Shown here: piece after piece, positions 27,804-36,033 of the stretch
Layout of the letters: each line of letters opens with the position of its first letter
Numbering within the stretch: position 1 is the first letter of the stretch
NCBI RefSeq assembly: GCF_001685415.1
Contig: NZ_CP014989.1
Coordinates: 558,001 to 622,000 of the forward strand
Direction: 5' to 3'
Length of the DNA: 64,000 nt
DNA from: Serinicoccus hydrothermalis
GTDB taxonomy: Bacteria; Actinomycetota; Actinomycetes; Actinomycetales; Dermatophilaceae
The notes under the pieces: generated by a model
Seen by the model: the letters and a program-made list of their open reading frames with translations, nothing else
Databases searched by the model: none
Told to the model about the DNA's origin: nothing
Made by a program: the position numbers and the translations under genes

Positions 27804-28867
27804 AGGTCCTGTCCGTCGTCGGCGCCCGCCCGCAGTTCGTCAAGCTCGCACCGATCGCTGCCGAGTGCGCGGCCCGCGGGGTGGAGCACGTCATCGTGCA
27901 CACCGGTCAGCACTACGACCCGATGCTCTCCGACGTCTTCTTCGCCGACCTCGGCATCCCCGACCCGGACGTCCACCTCGGGGTCGGCTCCGGGGGTCAC
28001 GGCGCCCAGACCGGCGCGATCCTCGCCGCCATGGACGACGTCCTGGCCGAGCACGCCCCCGACTGGGTGCTCGTCTACGGCGACACCAACTCCACCCTCG
28101 CCGGCGCGCTGTCCGCAGTGAAGCTGCACCTGCCGGTCGCGCACCTGGAGGCCGGGCTGCGCTCGTTCAACCGGCGTATGCCCGAGGAGCACAACCGCGT
28201 CCTCACCGACCACGCCGCCGACCTGCTGCTGGCGCCGACCGCGGTCGCGGCCGCCCACCTGGCCGACGAAGGGCTCGCCGGGCGCACCGTCGTCGTGGGC
28301 GACGTCATGATCGACGTGCTGCACCGGGTCCGGGACGAGCTGGTCAATATCGAGGCGGTCCTGGACGACCTCGGTATGCCCGCGGGCGGCTTCTCCGTCG
28401 CGACGATCCACCGGGCGGAGAACACCGACGACCCGCAGCGCCTGGCCGCGATCGTCACCGCGCTGCAGCAGGTCGACCACCCGGTCGTCCTGCTCGCCCA
28501 CCCGCGGCTGCGCGCCCGGGCCACCGAGCAGGGGCTGGACCTCGACGGCGGTGCGCTGCGCACCCGCGACCCCCTGGCATACCCGCAGCTGGTGGGCGCG
28601 GTCAGCCGGGCGCGCGGGGTCATCACCGACTCCGGCGGGCTGCAGAAGGAGGCCTTCGCGCTGCGGGCGCCGTGCACCACGGTGCGCACCGAGACCGAGT
28701 GGGTGGAGACGGTCGAGCTGGGGTGGAACGTCCTCGTCGAGCCCGGTCCGGCGCTGCGCGAGGCGGCGTCCCGTCCCGCGCCCGGGCCCACGGACGCGGC
28801 GCCCTACGGCGACGGCCACGCGGCCGCGGCGGTGCTGGACGCCCTGGCCGACGCCGCGAGGCGCTAG
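27800..28867 (+). CDS. UDP-N-acetylglucosamine 2-epimerase, non-hydrolysing
   Basis: 355 residues. Family blocks: VVGARPQFVKLAPI at the start, VHTGQHYDPMLSDVFF, VYGDTNSTLAGALSA, HLEAGLRSFNRRMPEEHNR and TDSGGLQKEAF. It inverts C2 of UDP-GlcNAc or a derived uronate through a 2-acetamidoglucal intermediate. Two roles are possible: the WecB step (UDP-ManNAc), or the WbpI step (UDP-diacetamido-mannuronate), given the wbpB/E/D-like genes at 37-40 kb. The GTG at 27800 overlaps the hepT stop by 4 bp, so its translation depends on the toxin-antitoxin message unless a promoter lies inside hepT. Confidence 0.92.
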   Translation: MKVLSVVGARPQFVKLAPIAAECAARGVEHVIVHTGQHYDPMLSDVFFADLGIPDPDVHLGVGSGGHGAQTGAILAAMDDVLAEHAPDWVLVYGDTNSTLAGALSAVKLHLPVAHLEAGLRSFNRRMPEEHNRVLTDHAADLLLAPTAVAAAHLADEGLAGRTVVVGDVMIDVLHRVRDELVNIEAVLDDLGMPAGGFSVATIHRAENTDDPQRLAAIVTALQQVDHPVVLLAHPRLRARATEQGLDLDGGALRTRDPLAYPQLVGAVSRARGVITDSGGLQKEAFALRAPCTTVRTETEWVETVELGWNVLVEPGPALREAASRPAPGPTDAAPYGDGHAAAAVLDALADAARR

Positions 28868-28876
28868 GGCACCGAG

Positions 28877-30025
28877 TCAGCCGTTGACCCGCGCCGCGAG
28901 CGTGTCGACCGCCCGCTCCCAGCCGCGCACCTGCTGCTCGGCGGACAGCTCGTGGGCGGCCTCGTCGGCGGCGGCCTTGAAGCCCGCCACCTGCTCCGCG
29001 TCGAGCGAGTCCAGGGTCGCGGCCAGTGCCTGGGCGGTGAAGTCCGCGCTCACGAGCCCCAGACCGTGCCGCCTCACGAGGGCCGACATCTCCGGGCTCG
29101 GCCCGACGACGAGCGCGAGCCGCCCCTGGACGAAGTCGAAGATCTTGTTGGGCAGCGCCCACAGGTGGTTGAAGGACACCGGCGGGAGCACGTAGACCCC
29201 GACGTCGTGCGCGTTGAGCGTCGCCGGCAGCTCGTGCGGCGCGACCGGGGGGTGTATCTGCACCGAGGCCGACCCGGCATACCGCTCCCGCAGCTGCTCG
29301 AGGTAGGCCGGGTCGTTCGGCATGAGGTAGAGGTCGAGGGTCATCGGCCGGGTGACGAGCTCCATCGCCTCGAGGATGACGTCGAGGCGGTGCCGCTGGG
29401 CGTTGCCGGAGTGCACCAGGCGCAGCGGTGCACCCCCCTCGACCGGACGTGGGTCGAGGTCGACGAACTGCGGGGCGTTGACCACGACCCCGGCGCGCAG
29501 CCCGAAGCGCAGCCGGTACTCCCGCGCGATGCCCTCCCCCACCGTCGTCACCGAGTCGGCGAGCGGCCCGTAGCGCCGCACCAGCCAGCGGTAGTAGGGC
29601 GCGACGAAGGTGCGCCAGCGCCGCGACTCCTCGTTCTGCCGGGGGTGGTACTCGTGCAGGTCGGCGTGCACGCCGCCGGTCGGCGCGAGGTCGAGGGCGA
29701 GCGGCAGGGTGTCGATGTCGTCGGCGAGGACGACGACGAAGCGCCGCTGCCCCGCGAGCAGCTCGGCCGCCTCCAGCGTCACCGGCGCGCTGCGGTATGC
29801 CGCCTCGAACCGGCGCAGCACGAGCAGCCGGCGGTCCTTGTGCCAGTGGACGACCTCGTCGGGCAGGCGCAGGTGCTCCACGACGCCGTCGGGGGCCTCG
29901 CCGTAGCCGAGCGTGGTCACGGCGTAGCGCGAGGAGAACAGCCGGATCTGCCGCAGCACGCGAGCGTCCGACCGCAGCGTGCTCCAGGCCATGATGAGCA
30001 GCCGGGGCCGCGGGTCAGCCGGCAC
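28877..30025 (-). CDS. Family-4-like glycosyltransferase
   Basis: About 382 residues, GT-B fold. It starts RLLIMAWSTLRSDARVLRQIR. HADLHEYHPRQ lies about residue 125 and LRLVHSGNAQRHRLDVILEAM opens the C-terminal domain. LPNKIFDFVQGRLALVVGPSPEM is the conserved donor-site region. It is clearly related to the C-terminal half of the neighbouring fusion protein (30015-32396), which has LPNKVFDYVQARLGLLVGPSPEM. The acceptor is unknown; cell-surface glycan assembly is inferred from context. The GTG at 30025 gives an 11-bp overlap with the upstream gene; GTG at 30040 is an alternative start. Confidence 0.8.
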   Translation of the reverse strand: MPADPRPRLLIMAWSTLRSDARVLRQIRLFSSRYAVTTLGYGEAPDGVVEHLRLPDEVVHWHKDRRLLVLRRFEAAYRSAPVTLEAAELLAGQRRFVVVLADDIDTLPLALDLAPTGGVHADLHEYHPRQNEESRRWRTFVAPYYRWLVRRYGPLADSVTTVGEGIAREYRLRFGLRAGVVVNAPQFVDLDPRPVEGGAPLRLVHSGNAQRHRLDVILEAMELVTRPMTLDLYLMPNDPAYLEQLRERYAGSASVQIHPPVAPHELPATLNAHDVGVYVLPPVSFNHLWALPNKIFDFVQGRLALVVGPSPEMSALVRRHGLGLVSADFTAQALAATLDSLDAEQVAGFKAAADEAAHELSAEQQVRGWERAVDTLAARVNG

Positions 30026-32396
30026 GGCCACCCCGCGCACCGTCGGCGACGGCCTGGACCGCGCGCACCCAGGCCGGGGACTGGCGCTCGTCGGAGAGCT
30101 CCCGGGCGGCCCGCGCCGCGGCCTGCTTCCACCCCGCCACGCGGTCTGCCTGGACCTGCGCGACAGCCGCGGTGACGGCGGCCACGTCGAAACCGTCCGC
30201 CACGACGCCCACCCCGTGCTCCCTCACGAGGCGCGCCATCTCGGGGCTGGGGCCGACGAGGAGCCCTAGCCGCGCCTGGACGTAGTCGAAAACCTTGTTG
30301 GGCAGCGCGTGCGTGTTGTTGAAGGACAGCGGGGGCAGCACGTGGATGCCGACGTCGTGCGCGTTGAGCACGCCGATGAGGTCGGCGTAGGGGACGGCGT
30401 CGTGCACCCTCACCACGCCACCGCTCTCCCGCGCGGCCCGGCGCAGCTCCTCGAGGTGGCCCGGGTCGTTGGAGGTGAGGTAGAGGTCGAGGGTCACCGG
30501 GGACCCCGCCGCCGCGGCGGCGACGACGGCCTCGGTCATGACCGGCAGGTGCCGGTTGCGCAGGCACGCGCCGGAGTGGACCAGCCGCACGGGTGCGTGG
30601 ACCGGGGTCGGGGTGAGGGCGGCATACGGGCTTGCGTTGGTGACCACGCCGACCTCGACCCCGCAGCGCGCGGTGTACTCCGCCGCGATCCGCCCGCTCA
30701 CCGTGGTGACCGAGGCGCACCGCGGCAGGAAGGTCCGGCACAGCCACTCCTGGTAGGGCGAGATGCGCCGCATCCAGGCCTCGTCCTCCTCGTGCAGCAG
30801 CGGGAAGAACTCGTGCAGGTCCGCGTGCACCCCCGCCCGCGGCGCGAGCCACAGCGCCAGCGGAACAGCGTCGAGGTCGTTGGCGAGCACGACGTCCGCC
30901 GCGCCGCGCGGCAGGTGCCGCAGCGCCCAGCGGACGCCGGCCTGCGCGGTGTAGGCGGCGCGGTAGCTGCGCAGCGTGATGAGCCGGCCGTCCAGGGCGT
31001 TCTGCCGGTCGGCCGGCACCTCGACGTGCCCGACCACCCCGTCCGGCGCCGGCCCGTAGCCGCAGGTCACGACGTCGAACTCCCGCGACAGGTGGCGGAC
31101 CTGCTTGAGCACCCGGGCGTCCCGCGCAATCGGGCTGAAGGACAGCACGAGCACGCGCGGGCGCTGCGCGTCGTGGAGGGTATGCCGCCCGCCCACCGCG
31201 GTGCGCACCTTGCCGACCACGTCGCTCACCGCGGCCTCGGCGTGGGCGCGCACGGTGGCCTCGGGGGCGAGGTTGGCACGGGGGTCGGGGGTGAGCAGGA
31301 TGTCCCAGCGCGAGGCCTCGCCTCGGGCCGCCGAGGCGGCGGCGAGCGCGTCGGTGTCGGGGGCGACGAGCACCGCGTCGAGCAGGGCCCGGTCGGCGCG
31401 GTGCAGGGCGCGCTCCGCTCCCGGGGCCATGGTGAGCAACCCGCGGGTCAGGTCGCGGACGAAGGCGGCCTCGCCGGGCGACCAGTCCAGCGGCGCCGGA
31501 CGCCGTCGCACGGCAGCCAGCACGTGGATCCGCAGCGTCTTGACCGCGATCGCCTCCCGCGCCGGCTCGGGCAGCGCCCGCACCCAGCGCAGGTCGAGCA
31601 GCCGGGCGTGCGCGGCCAGCTCGTCGGCGACCGGGCGGGTGGTCGAGGTCGTCCTGCTCTCGCCGCGGGTCCCGATGACGTAGGCCGGGGCCTCGCGGGC
31701 CAGGTCGACCCGCTCCCCGGAGGCGGCGAGCCGCAGCGAGAGCTCGACGTCCTCCCCGGTCTGCAGCCCGGTCGTGAGCGGGCCGTCGCCCTCGAGCAGC
31801 CCCAGCCCGTCCAGCGCCTCGCGCCGCAGCAGGCCGAGCGGTGCGGTGCGGTAGGCCAGCCGGTCGGCCACGAGGTCGAGGTCCCGGCTGCGCCCGGGCC
31901 GGGTCCGGGGGGTCGGCACCGCCTCGCCGTCCTCGGTCTCGACGCGCGCCATGAGCCACGCCGACCCCAGCTCGTCAGCCAGCCGCACCCATGCGGGGAG
32001 CGCACCGTCGGCATACCGGTCGTCCGAGCCGATGATGCTGACGTAGCGCCCGTCGGCGGCCAGGATGCCCGCGTTGAACGGGCCCGCCGGACTGCGCAGC
32101 CCGTCGCGCACGGTCAGGTAGCGCACGTGCGCCGCGAGCTCGGAGGCGTCCTCGCCACGACCGGCGAGACCGTCCTCCATGCGACGGCGCACCTCCCGCT
32201 CGTCGACCTCGTGGCAGGCGACGGTCACCCGGATGCGCGGCCCCCCGGCGACGACGCCGCGCAGGTCGGCGCCGCGCAGCGCGGAGTGCACCACCTGCCA
32301 GACCGGGCGGGCGACGTCGTGGACCGCCACGACGACGTCGACGTCGACAGCGGGCAGCACCGGCCCGGCGACCCCCTCGGCAGCACCCGTGCTCAT
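30015..32396 (-). CDS. Bifunctional glycosyltransferase: GT2 domain followed by GT4-like domain
   Basis: 793 residues. The GT-A family 2 domain is first: VDVDVVVAVHDVARPVWQVV, then AGPFNAGILAADGRYVSIIG with DD just after. A helical middle follows, and from about residue 415 a GT-B domain beginning RPRVLVLSFSPIARDARVLK. GVHADLHEFFPLL and LPNKVFDYVQARLGLLVGP match the next gene downstream. The order is the reverse of the fusion at 24513-26891, and the GT2 halves are homologous. The ATG at 32396 overlaps the ABC gene stop by ATGA. Probably two consecutive sugar transfers to the same glycan. Confidence 0.82.
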   Translation of the reverse strand: MSTGAAEGVAGPVLPAVDVDVVVAVHDVARPVWQVVHSALRGADLRGVVAGGPRIRVTVACHEVDEREVRRRMEDGLAGRGEDASELAAHVRYLTVRDGLRSPAGPFNAGILAADGRYVSIIGSDDRYADGALPAWVRLADELGSAWLMARVETEDGEAVPTPRTRPGRSRDLDLVADRLAYRTAPLGLLRREALDGLGLLEGDGPLTTGLQTGEDVELSLRLAASGERVDLAREAPAYVIGTRGESRTTSTTRPVADELAAHARLLDLRWVRALPEPAREAIAVKTLRIHVLAAVRRRPAPLDWSPGEAAFVRDLTRGLLTMAPGAERALHRADRALLDAVLVAPDTDALAAASAARGEASRWDILLTPDPRANLAPEATVRAHAEAAVSDVVGKVRTAVGGRHTLHDAQRPRVLVLSFSPIARDARVLKQVRHLSREFDVVTCGYGPAPDGVVGHVEVPADRQNALDGRLITLRSYRAAYTAQAGVRWALRHLPRGAADVVLANDLDAVPLALWLAPRAGVHADLHEFFPLLHEEDEAWMRRISPYQEWLCRTFLPRCASVTTVSGRIAAEYTARCGVEVGVVTNASPYAALTPTPVHAPVRLVHSGACLRNRHLPVMTEAVVAAAAAGSPVTLDLYLTSNDPGHLEELRRAARESGGVVRVHDAVPYADLIGVLNAHDVGIHVLPPLSFNNTHALPNKVFDYVQARLGLLVGPSPEMARLVREHGVGVVADGFDVAAVTAAVAQVQADRVAGWKQAAARAARELSDERQSPAWVRAVQAVADGARGGRAG

Positions 32397-34168
32397 GCCA
32401 GCCCCGACAGCCGCGCCTGGGTCGCGAACTCCGGGTGGGCGGCGACGACCTGCTCGAAGTCGCCGCGGGCGACGATCGTGCCGTCCTTCATGAAGCACAC
32501 CTGGTCGCTGTGCCGCACCGTGGAGAGGCGGTGCGCGACGGCGATGACGGTGACCTGGCCGTGCAGGTCGCGGATCGCGGTGGCGACGGCGTCCTCGGTC
32601 GCGGTGTCGAGCGCGGAGGTCGCCTCGTCGAGCACGAGCACGAGCGGGTCGGCATACAGGGCGCGGGCGATGCCGAGGCGCTGCCGCTGCCCGCCGGACA
32701 GGGCCAGTCCGCGCTCGGCGACGCGCACGCGCAGCCCCCCGCGCTCGGTCACCACGTCCATCAGCTGGGCCCGTTCCAGGGCCTGGGTGACCGCGGCCTC
32801 GTCGATGTCCTCGCCCCAGGTGAGGGCGACGTTCTGGGCGATGGTCCCGTCGAAGAGGTTGACCTCCTGCGGCACGTAGCCCACCCGCGACCGCCAGGCG
32901 CCGAGCACCTCCGGCAGCGGCCGCTCATCGACCCGGATCTCCCCGGCCGACGGGGTGAGCAGGCCGAGCAGGAGGTCGACGAGGGTGGACTTGCCCGCCC
33001 CGGAGGCGCCGACCAGGGCCACCGAGGAGCCGAGCGGGATGTCCAGGTCGAGGTCGTGCACCGCGGGCTCGGGGGCACCGGGGTAGAAGAAGGCGACGTC
33101 GCGCAGCGCGAGCAGGCGCGGCTCGTCCGGCAACGGCTCGGTGCCGAGCTGCTCGGCCGCCGCGACATAGCCCTGCGCGTCCTGGATGTCGGTGATGACC
33201 GCCTCCGCGTGCGGGAGCGTCGAGGCCGTCTGGGTGATGATCGACTGGAAGCGGTTGACGCTGGGGATCATCCGCATCCCCGCGACCGCGAAGAGCGCGA
33301 CCGCCTCGAAGGCCTGGTCCGCCCCGCCGAGGAGGTATGCCGCTCCCCCCACCACCGCGAAGCCCAGCACGAGCCCGGTGTCGGTGACGAACTTGGGGAC
33401 GGTGTTGAGGAACATGAGGTGCGAGCGCGCCCGCGTCGCGTGCACCCGGTTGGCGTGCACCTCGGCGGCGACCTCGCTCGCCTTGCCGCGCAGCGTGACC
33501 TCCTTGAGCGCGCCCATCATCTCGGTCATGAGCCCGGCCACCTTGAACGAGTAGTCGCGGCCGACGCGCCCGGCGACGACCGCGCGCGGGGAGATGACGA
33601 CGTACATGAGGACCGCGAGGCCGCCGAGGTAGGCGAAGGTGACCAGCGCGGTGAGTGGCTGGGCGACGAGCAGCACCACGAGCACGGCGCCGAAGGTCGC
33701 CAGCTCGGCGGGCAGCGAGGCGGCGGGCAGCAGCAGCCCGGTCGTCGTGTTGGCGATGCCGACGTCGGCGAGCCGCACCAGCTGGGAGGTGTTGCGGCGC
33801 AGCCGCTCGGTCCACGGGGCGCGGATGTAGGCGCCGAAGAGCCTGTCGCCGATGACGAGGTCGTAGGCCGCGAGCCGCTTCGCGACCGCCCACTGCAGGG
33901 CCATGGTTGCCAGCCCCTTGACGACGACGAGGGCGCAGATGCCGCCCAGCAGCCAGGCATACCGCTCCGGCGGCACCGCCCCGAGCAGCGGCAGCTGCAC
34001 CGGGTTGCCCTGGATCATCGGGGCCAGGGTGAGCGCCAGCAGCGAGAGCGCGAGGATGTCGACGACGGCGAGCACGCTGGAGGCCGCGGCGAAGCCGAGG
34101 AGGAACCAGCGCGTGCTCGGCGGCAGCAGCGGCAGCAGGCGACGCAGGGCCCGCAGCAACCGGATCAT
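32393..34168 (-). CDS. ABC exporter, fused membrane and ATPase domains (MsbA/PglK type)
   Basis: 591 residues. Six transmembrane helices fill residues about 20-310. The ATPase domain has Walker A GASGAGKSTLVDLL, the Q-loop YVPQEVNLFDG, signature LSGGQRQRLGIARAL, Walker B LVLVLDEATSALD, and the switch His in VAHRLST. The half-transporter acts as a dimer. Its place beside glycosyltransferases suggests it flips a lipid-linked oligosaccharide, as PglK does; this is inferred. The ATG at 34168 is reached after a 6-codon upstream ORF beginning at 34185 (MTRRPA) whose stop overlaps this ATG. Confidence 0.9.
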   Translation of the reverse strand: MIRLLRALRRLLPLLPPSTRWFLLGFAAASSVLAVVDILALSLLALTLAPMIQGNPVQLPLLGAVPPERYAWLLGGICALVVVKGLATMALQWAVAKRLAAYDLVIGDRLFGAYIRAPWTERLRRNTSQLVRLADVGIANTTTGLLLPAASLPAELATFGAVLVVLLVAQPLTALVTFAYLGGLAVLMYVVISPRAVVAGRVGRDYSFKVAGLMTEMMGALKEVTLRGKASEVAAEVHANRVHATRARSHLMFLNTVPKFVTDTGLVLGFAVVGGAAYLLGGADQAFEAVALFAVAGMRMIPSVNRFQSIITQTASTLPHAEAVITDIQDAQGYVAAAEQLGTEPLPDEPRLLALRDVAFFYPGAPEPAVHDLDLDIPLGSSVALVGASGAGKSTLVDLLLGLLTPSAGEIRVDERPLPEVLGAWRSRVGYVPQEVNLFDGTIAQNVALTWGEDIDEAAVTQALERAQLMDVVTERGGLRVRVAERGLALSGGQRQRLGIARALYADPLVLVLDEATSALDTATEDAVATAIRDLHGQVTVIAVAHRLSTVRHSDQVCFMKDGTIVARGDFEQVVAAHPEFATQARLSGLA

Positions 34169-34202
34169 GCGGGCCGCCTGGTCATGGGCCCCATCGTAGG
34201 CT
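34165..34202. promoter_or_regulatory. Overlapping divergent -10 elements and a six-codon upstream ORF
   Basis: Minus-strand TACGAT (34193-34198) and plus-strand TAGGCT (34197-34202) share two base pairs. The plus element is 6 bases from the GTG of the glycosyltransferase at 34209. The minus element is 7 bases from an ATG at 34185 that reads MTRRPA-stop, ending in ATGA on the ABC exporter start at 34168. Polymerase cannot open both at once. Confidence 0.5.
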
Positions 34203-34208
34203 GCGGGC

Positions 34209-35426
34209 GTGGCCCTACCCGTCAACCGACTGCGGCGGCTCGCCTGGCGCGGGCTCGCCGCGCTGCCCGCGCCGGTGCGCGACCTGGCCGCCCTGCCGGT
34301 GCGGCGGCGGGCGGACGCGGAGCTGCGGGCGCTGGCCCCCATGCCCGCGGCGGCGCGGCGGCTCTACGTCGGGCCGTGGAACACCGCCGGCCAGGGGTAT
34401 GCCTGGGCGCACGCCGCGCAGGAGCACCTCACCGGCGTGGCGGCCCAGAACCTCGCCGCCGCCCGCTCCCTCGCGCAGCCGGGCTTCCGCTTCCCGGCCG
34501 ACCACGAGCTGTCGGTGCTCGCGCAGCGCGGGCACGTCCGCTCGATCCACGGCGAGCGGGTGCTGCGGGAGGCCACGCACGTGCTCTTCGAGTCCGGCCG
34601 GCCGGTGCTGGGCGACCTGCACGCCCGGTCGATGCTCGACGACGTGGCGGCCCTCGACGCGGCCGGCGTCCGGCACGCGGTGGTCTACCACGGCAGCGAG
34701 ATCCGTGACCTGCGCCAGCACGCCGCGGCCTACCCGCACAGCCCGTTCGGCGGCGAGTGGGACGACTACCTGCGGACCCTGCAGGAGGTGGTCGGGCGCA
34801 ACGCGCGCGACCTCGCGGCCTACCCCGGGACGGTCCTCGTCTCCACCCCAGACCTGCTCGACGTGCTCCCCGGGGCGACCTGGCTGCCGCTCGTGGTCGA
34901 CGTCGACAGGTTCGCCGCGGCGCCCGGGCGACGGGCGCTCGGGCGCGAACGCCCGGTGGTGCTGCACGCCCCGTCCAACCCGCGGCTCAAGGGCACCGAG
35001 GTGGTCGAGCGGGTGCTGGAGGGTCTGCAGTCGGCCGGGCTGGTGGAGTACCGCCGGCTCGCCGGGGTCCCGCACGAGCAGATGGCCGCCTTCGTCGCCG
35101 ACGCCGACGTCGTGGTCGACCAGGTCGTGCTCGGCAACCCGGGCGTGCTGCTCGCCGAGACCCTCGCCGCCGGCCGGCTCGCCGTGGCGCACCTGGCGGC
35201 CGGGGTGCGGGAGCGCATGGCCCGCGCCGACCGTGACCTGGGCGGCGACGGGGTGGTGCCGGTGGTCGAGGCCGACGCCGGGACGCTGGAGCAGGCGCTG
35301 CGCGACGTCCTCGCCGACCGCGACGGGCATACCACTCTCGCCTCGCGAGGCCCCGCCTGGGCGGGGCGCCACCACGACGGCCGCCGCGCCGCCGCCGTGC
35401 TCGATCAGGTGCTCCTCTCCCCCTGA
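34209..35426 (+). CDS. Glycosyltransferase, GT4-like
   Basis: 405 residues with a GT-B look. N-terminal half: RLYVGPWNTAGQGYAWAHAA and RHAVVYHGSEIRDLRQHAAAYPHSPF. C-terminal half: VVLHAPSNPRLKGTEVVERVLEGL, VDQVVLGNPGVLLAETLAAG (donor-binding acidic segment). It lacks a signal peptide and probably works at the inner face of the membrane. It is a single gene, divergent from the ABC exporter; the GTG at 34209 is leaderless (TAGGCT 6 bases away). The donor and acceptor cannot be inferred. Confidence 0.75.
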   Translation: MALPVNRLRRLAWRGLAALPAPVRDLAALPVRRRADAELRALAPMPAAARRLYVGPWNTAGQGYAWAHAAQEHLTGVAAQNLAAARSLAQPGFRFPADHELSVLAQRGHVRSIHGERVLREATHVLFESGRPVLGDLHARSMLDDVAALDAAGVRHAVVYHGSEIRDLRQHAAAYPHSPFGGEWDDYLRTLQEVVGRNARDLAAYPGTVLVSTPDLLDVLPGATWLPLVVDVDRFAAAPGRRALGRERPVVLHAPSNPRLKGTEVVERVLEGLQSAGLVEYRRLAGVPHEQMAAFVADADVVVDQVVLGNPGVLLAETLAAGRLAVAHLAAGVRERMARADRDLGGDGVVPVVEADAGTLEQALRDVLADRDGHTTLASRGPAWAGRHHDGRRAAAVLDQVLLSP

Positions 35427-35427
35427 T

Positions 35428-35490
35428 CCCCCACCGAGCGTCCGGTCTGGCGCCGCCCATCCCCCACCGAGCGTCCAGAGTGGCGGCCTG
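35428..35490. repeat. Two 33-bp direct repeats between convergent genes
   Basis: TCCCCCACCGAGCGTCC occurs at 35428 and again at 35461, each followed by a variant of GGTCTGGCGCC. The period (33 bp) is close to that of the array behind hemE. It lies between the ends of the glycosyltransferase and DUF1992 genes. A terminator role is possible. Confidence 0.7.
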
Positions 35491-35499
35491 ACCCTGCTG

Positions 35500-36003
35500 T
35501 CAGCCCCCGCCTCGCGCCTCCCGCCACGCCTGCACCATCTCCTCTGCGTCGAGGCGCCCCACCACCGGCGGCGACGTCGGACCGGCGGACGGGCGCCGGC
35601 GGTCGGCGAGCACCCGCTCGTTGAAGTCCGCCACCACCGTGCGCACCGACTCCTCGTCGGGCAGCGGGAAGAGCGACTGCGGATAGGTCGCCTTCTCCCG
35701 GCGCAGCTGCATCACGCCCGGCAGCGCCCCGGAGAGGTCGAGCTGCTCGCGGGCGATGAGGCTCTTGACCCACCAGTCCGGGTCGCTACGGGTGTCGACG
35801 TCGCGCAGCGGCTTTCCCGCTCCGGGCAGGTTGTCGAAGGCACCCCGTCGCTGCGCCGCCTCGATGCTCTGGTCCACCCAGCTCTGCACCGCCCGGGCCG
35901 TCGTGGCCGCCGGCGGTCGGCGCCCCTTGACTCCCTGGTCGGCCAGCTGGTCCTCGGCCTTGGGCGCACCCGGCCGCTCCCCCGCTCTGCCGAAACGTGC
36001 CAT
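35500..36003 (-). CDS. DUF1992-domain protein (DnaJ-C28-like)
   Basis: 167 residues. The DUF1992 core is clear: VDQSIEAAQRRGAFDNLPGAGKPL about residues 43-66, followed by WWVKSLIAREQLDL. This domain occurs alone in bacteria and in the eukaryotic DNAJC28 protein; its role is not established. Expression is probably independent: TAGACT and GAGGAGGACC sit between the ATG at 36003 and the upstream glycosyltransferase stop. It looks like an ordinary gene lying within the polysaccharide locus. Confidence 0.85.
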   Translation of the reverse strand: MARFGRAGERPGAPKAEDQLADQGVKGRRPPAATTARAVQSWVDQSIEAAQRRGAFDNLPGAGKPLRDVDTRSDPDWWVKSLIAREQLDLSGALPGVMQLRREKATYPQSLFPLPDEESVRTVVADFNERVLADRRRPSAGPTSPPVVGRLDAEEMVQAWREARGGG

Positions 36004-36033
36004 GACCGGTCCTCCTCATCGCCGGCCCCCAGT

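Noticed and set aside
27590-28819. Long open frame (409 codons) antisense to the epimerase, and similar ones at 11127-13130, 30309-32879 and 13233-15446
   Set aside because: High-GC genes create long stop-free antisense frames. These have no domain, no ribosome site and lie wholly over well-identified genes.
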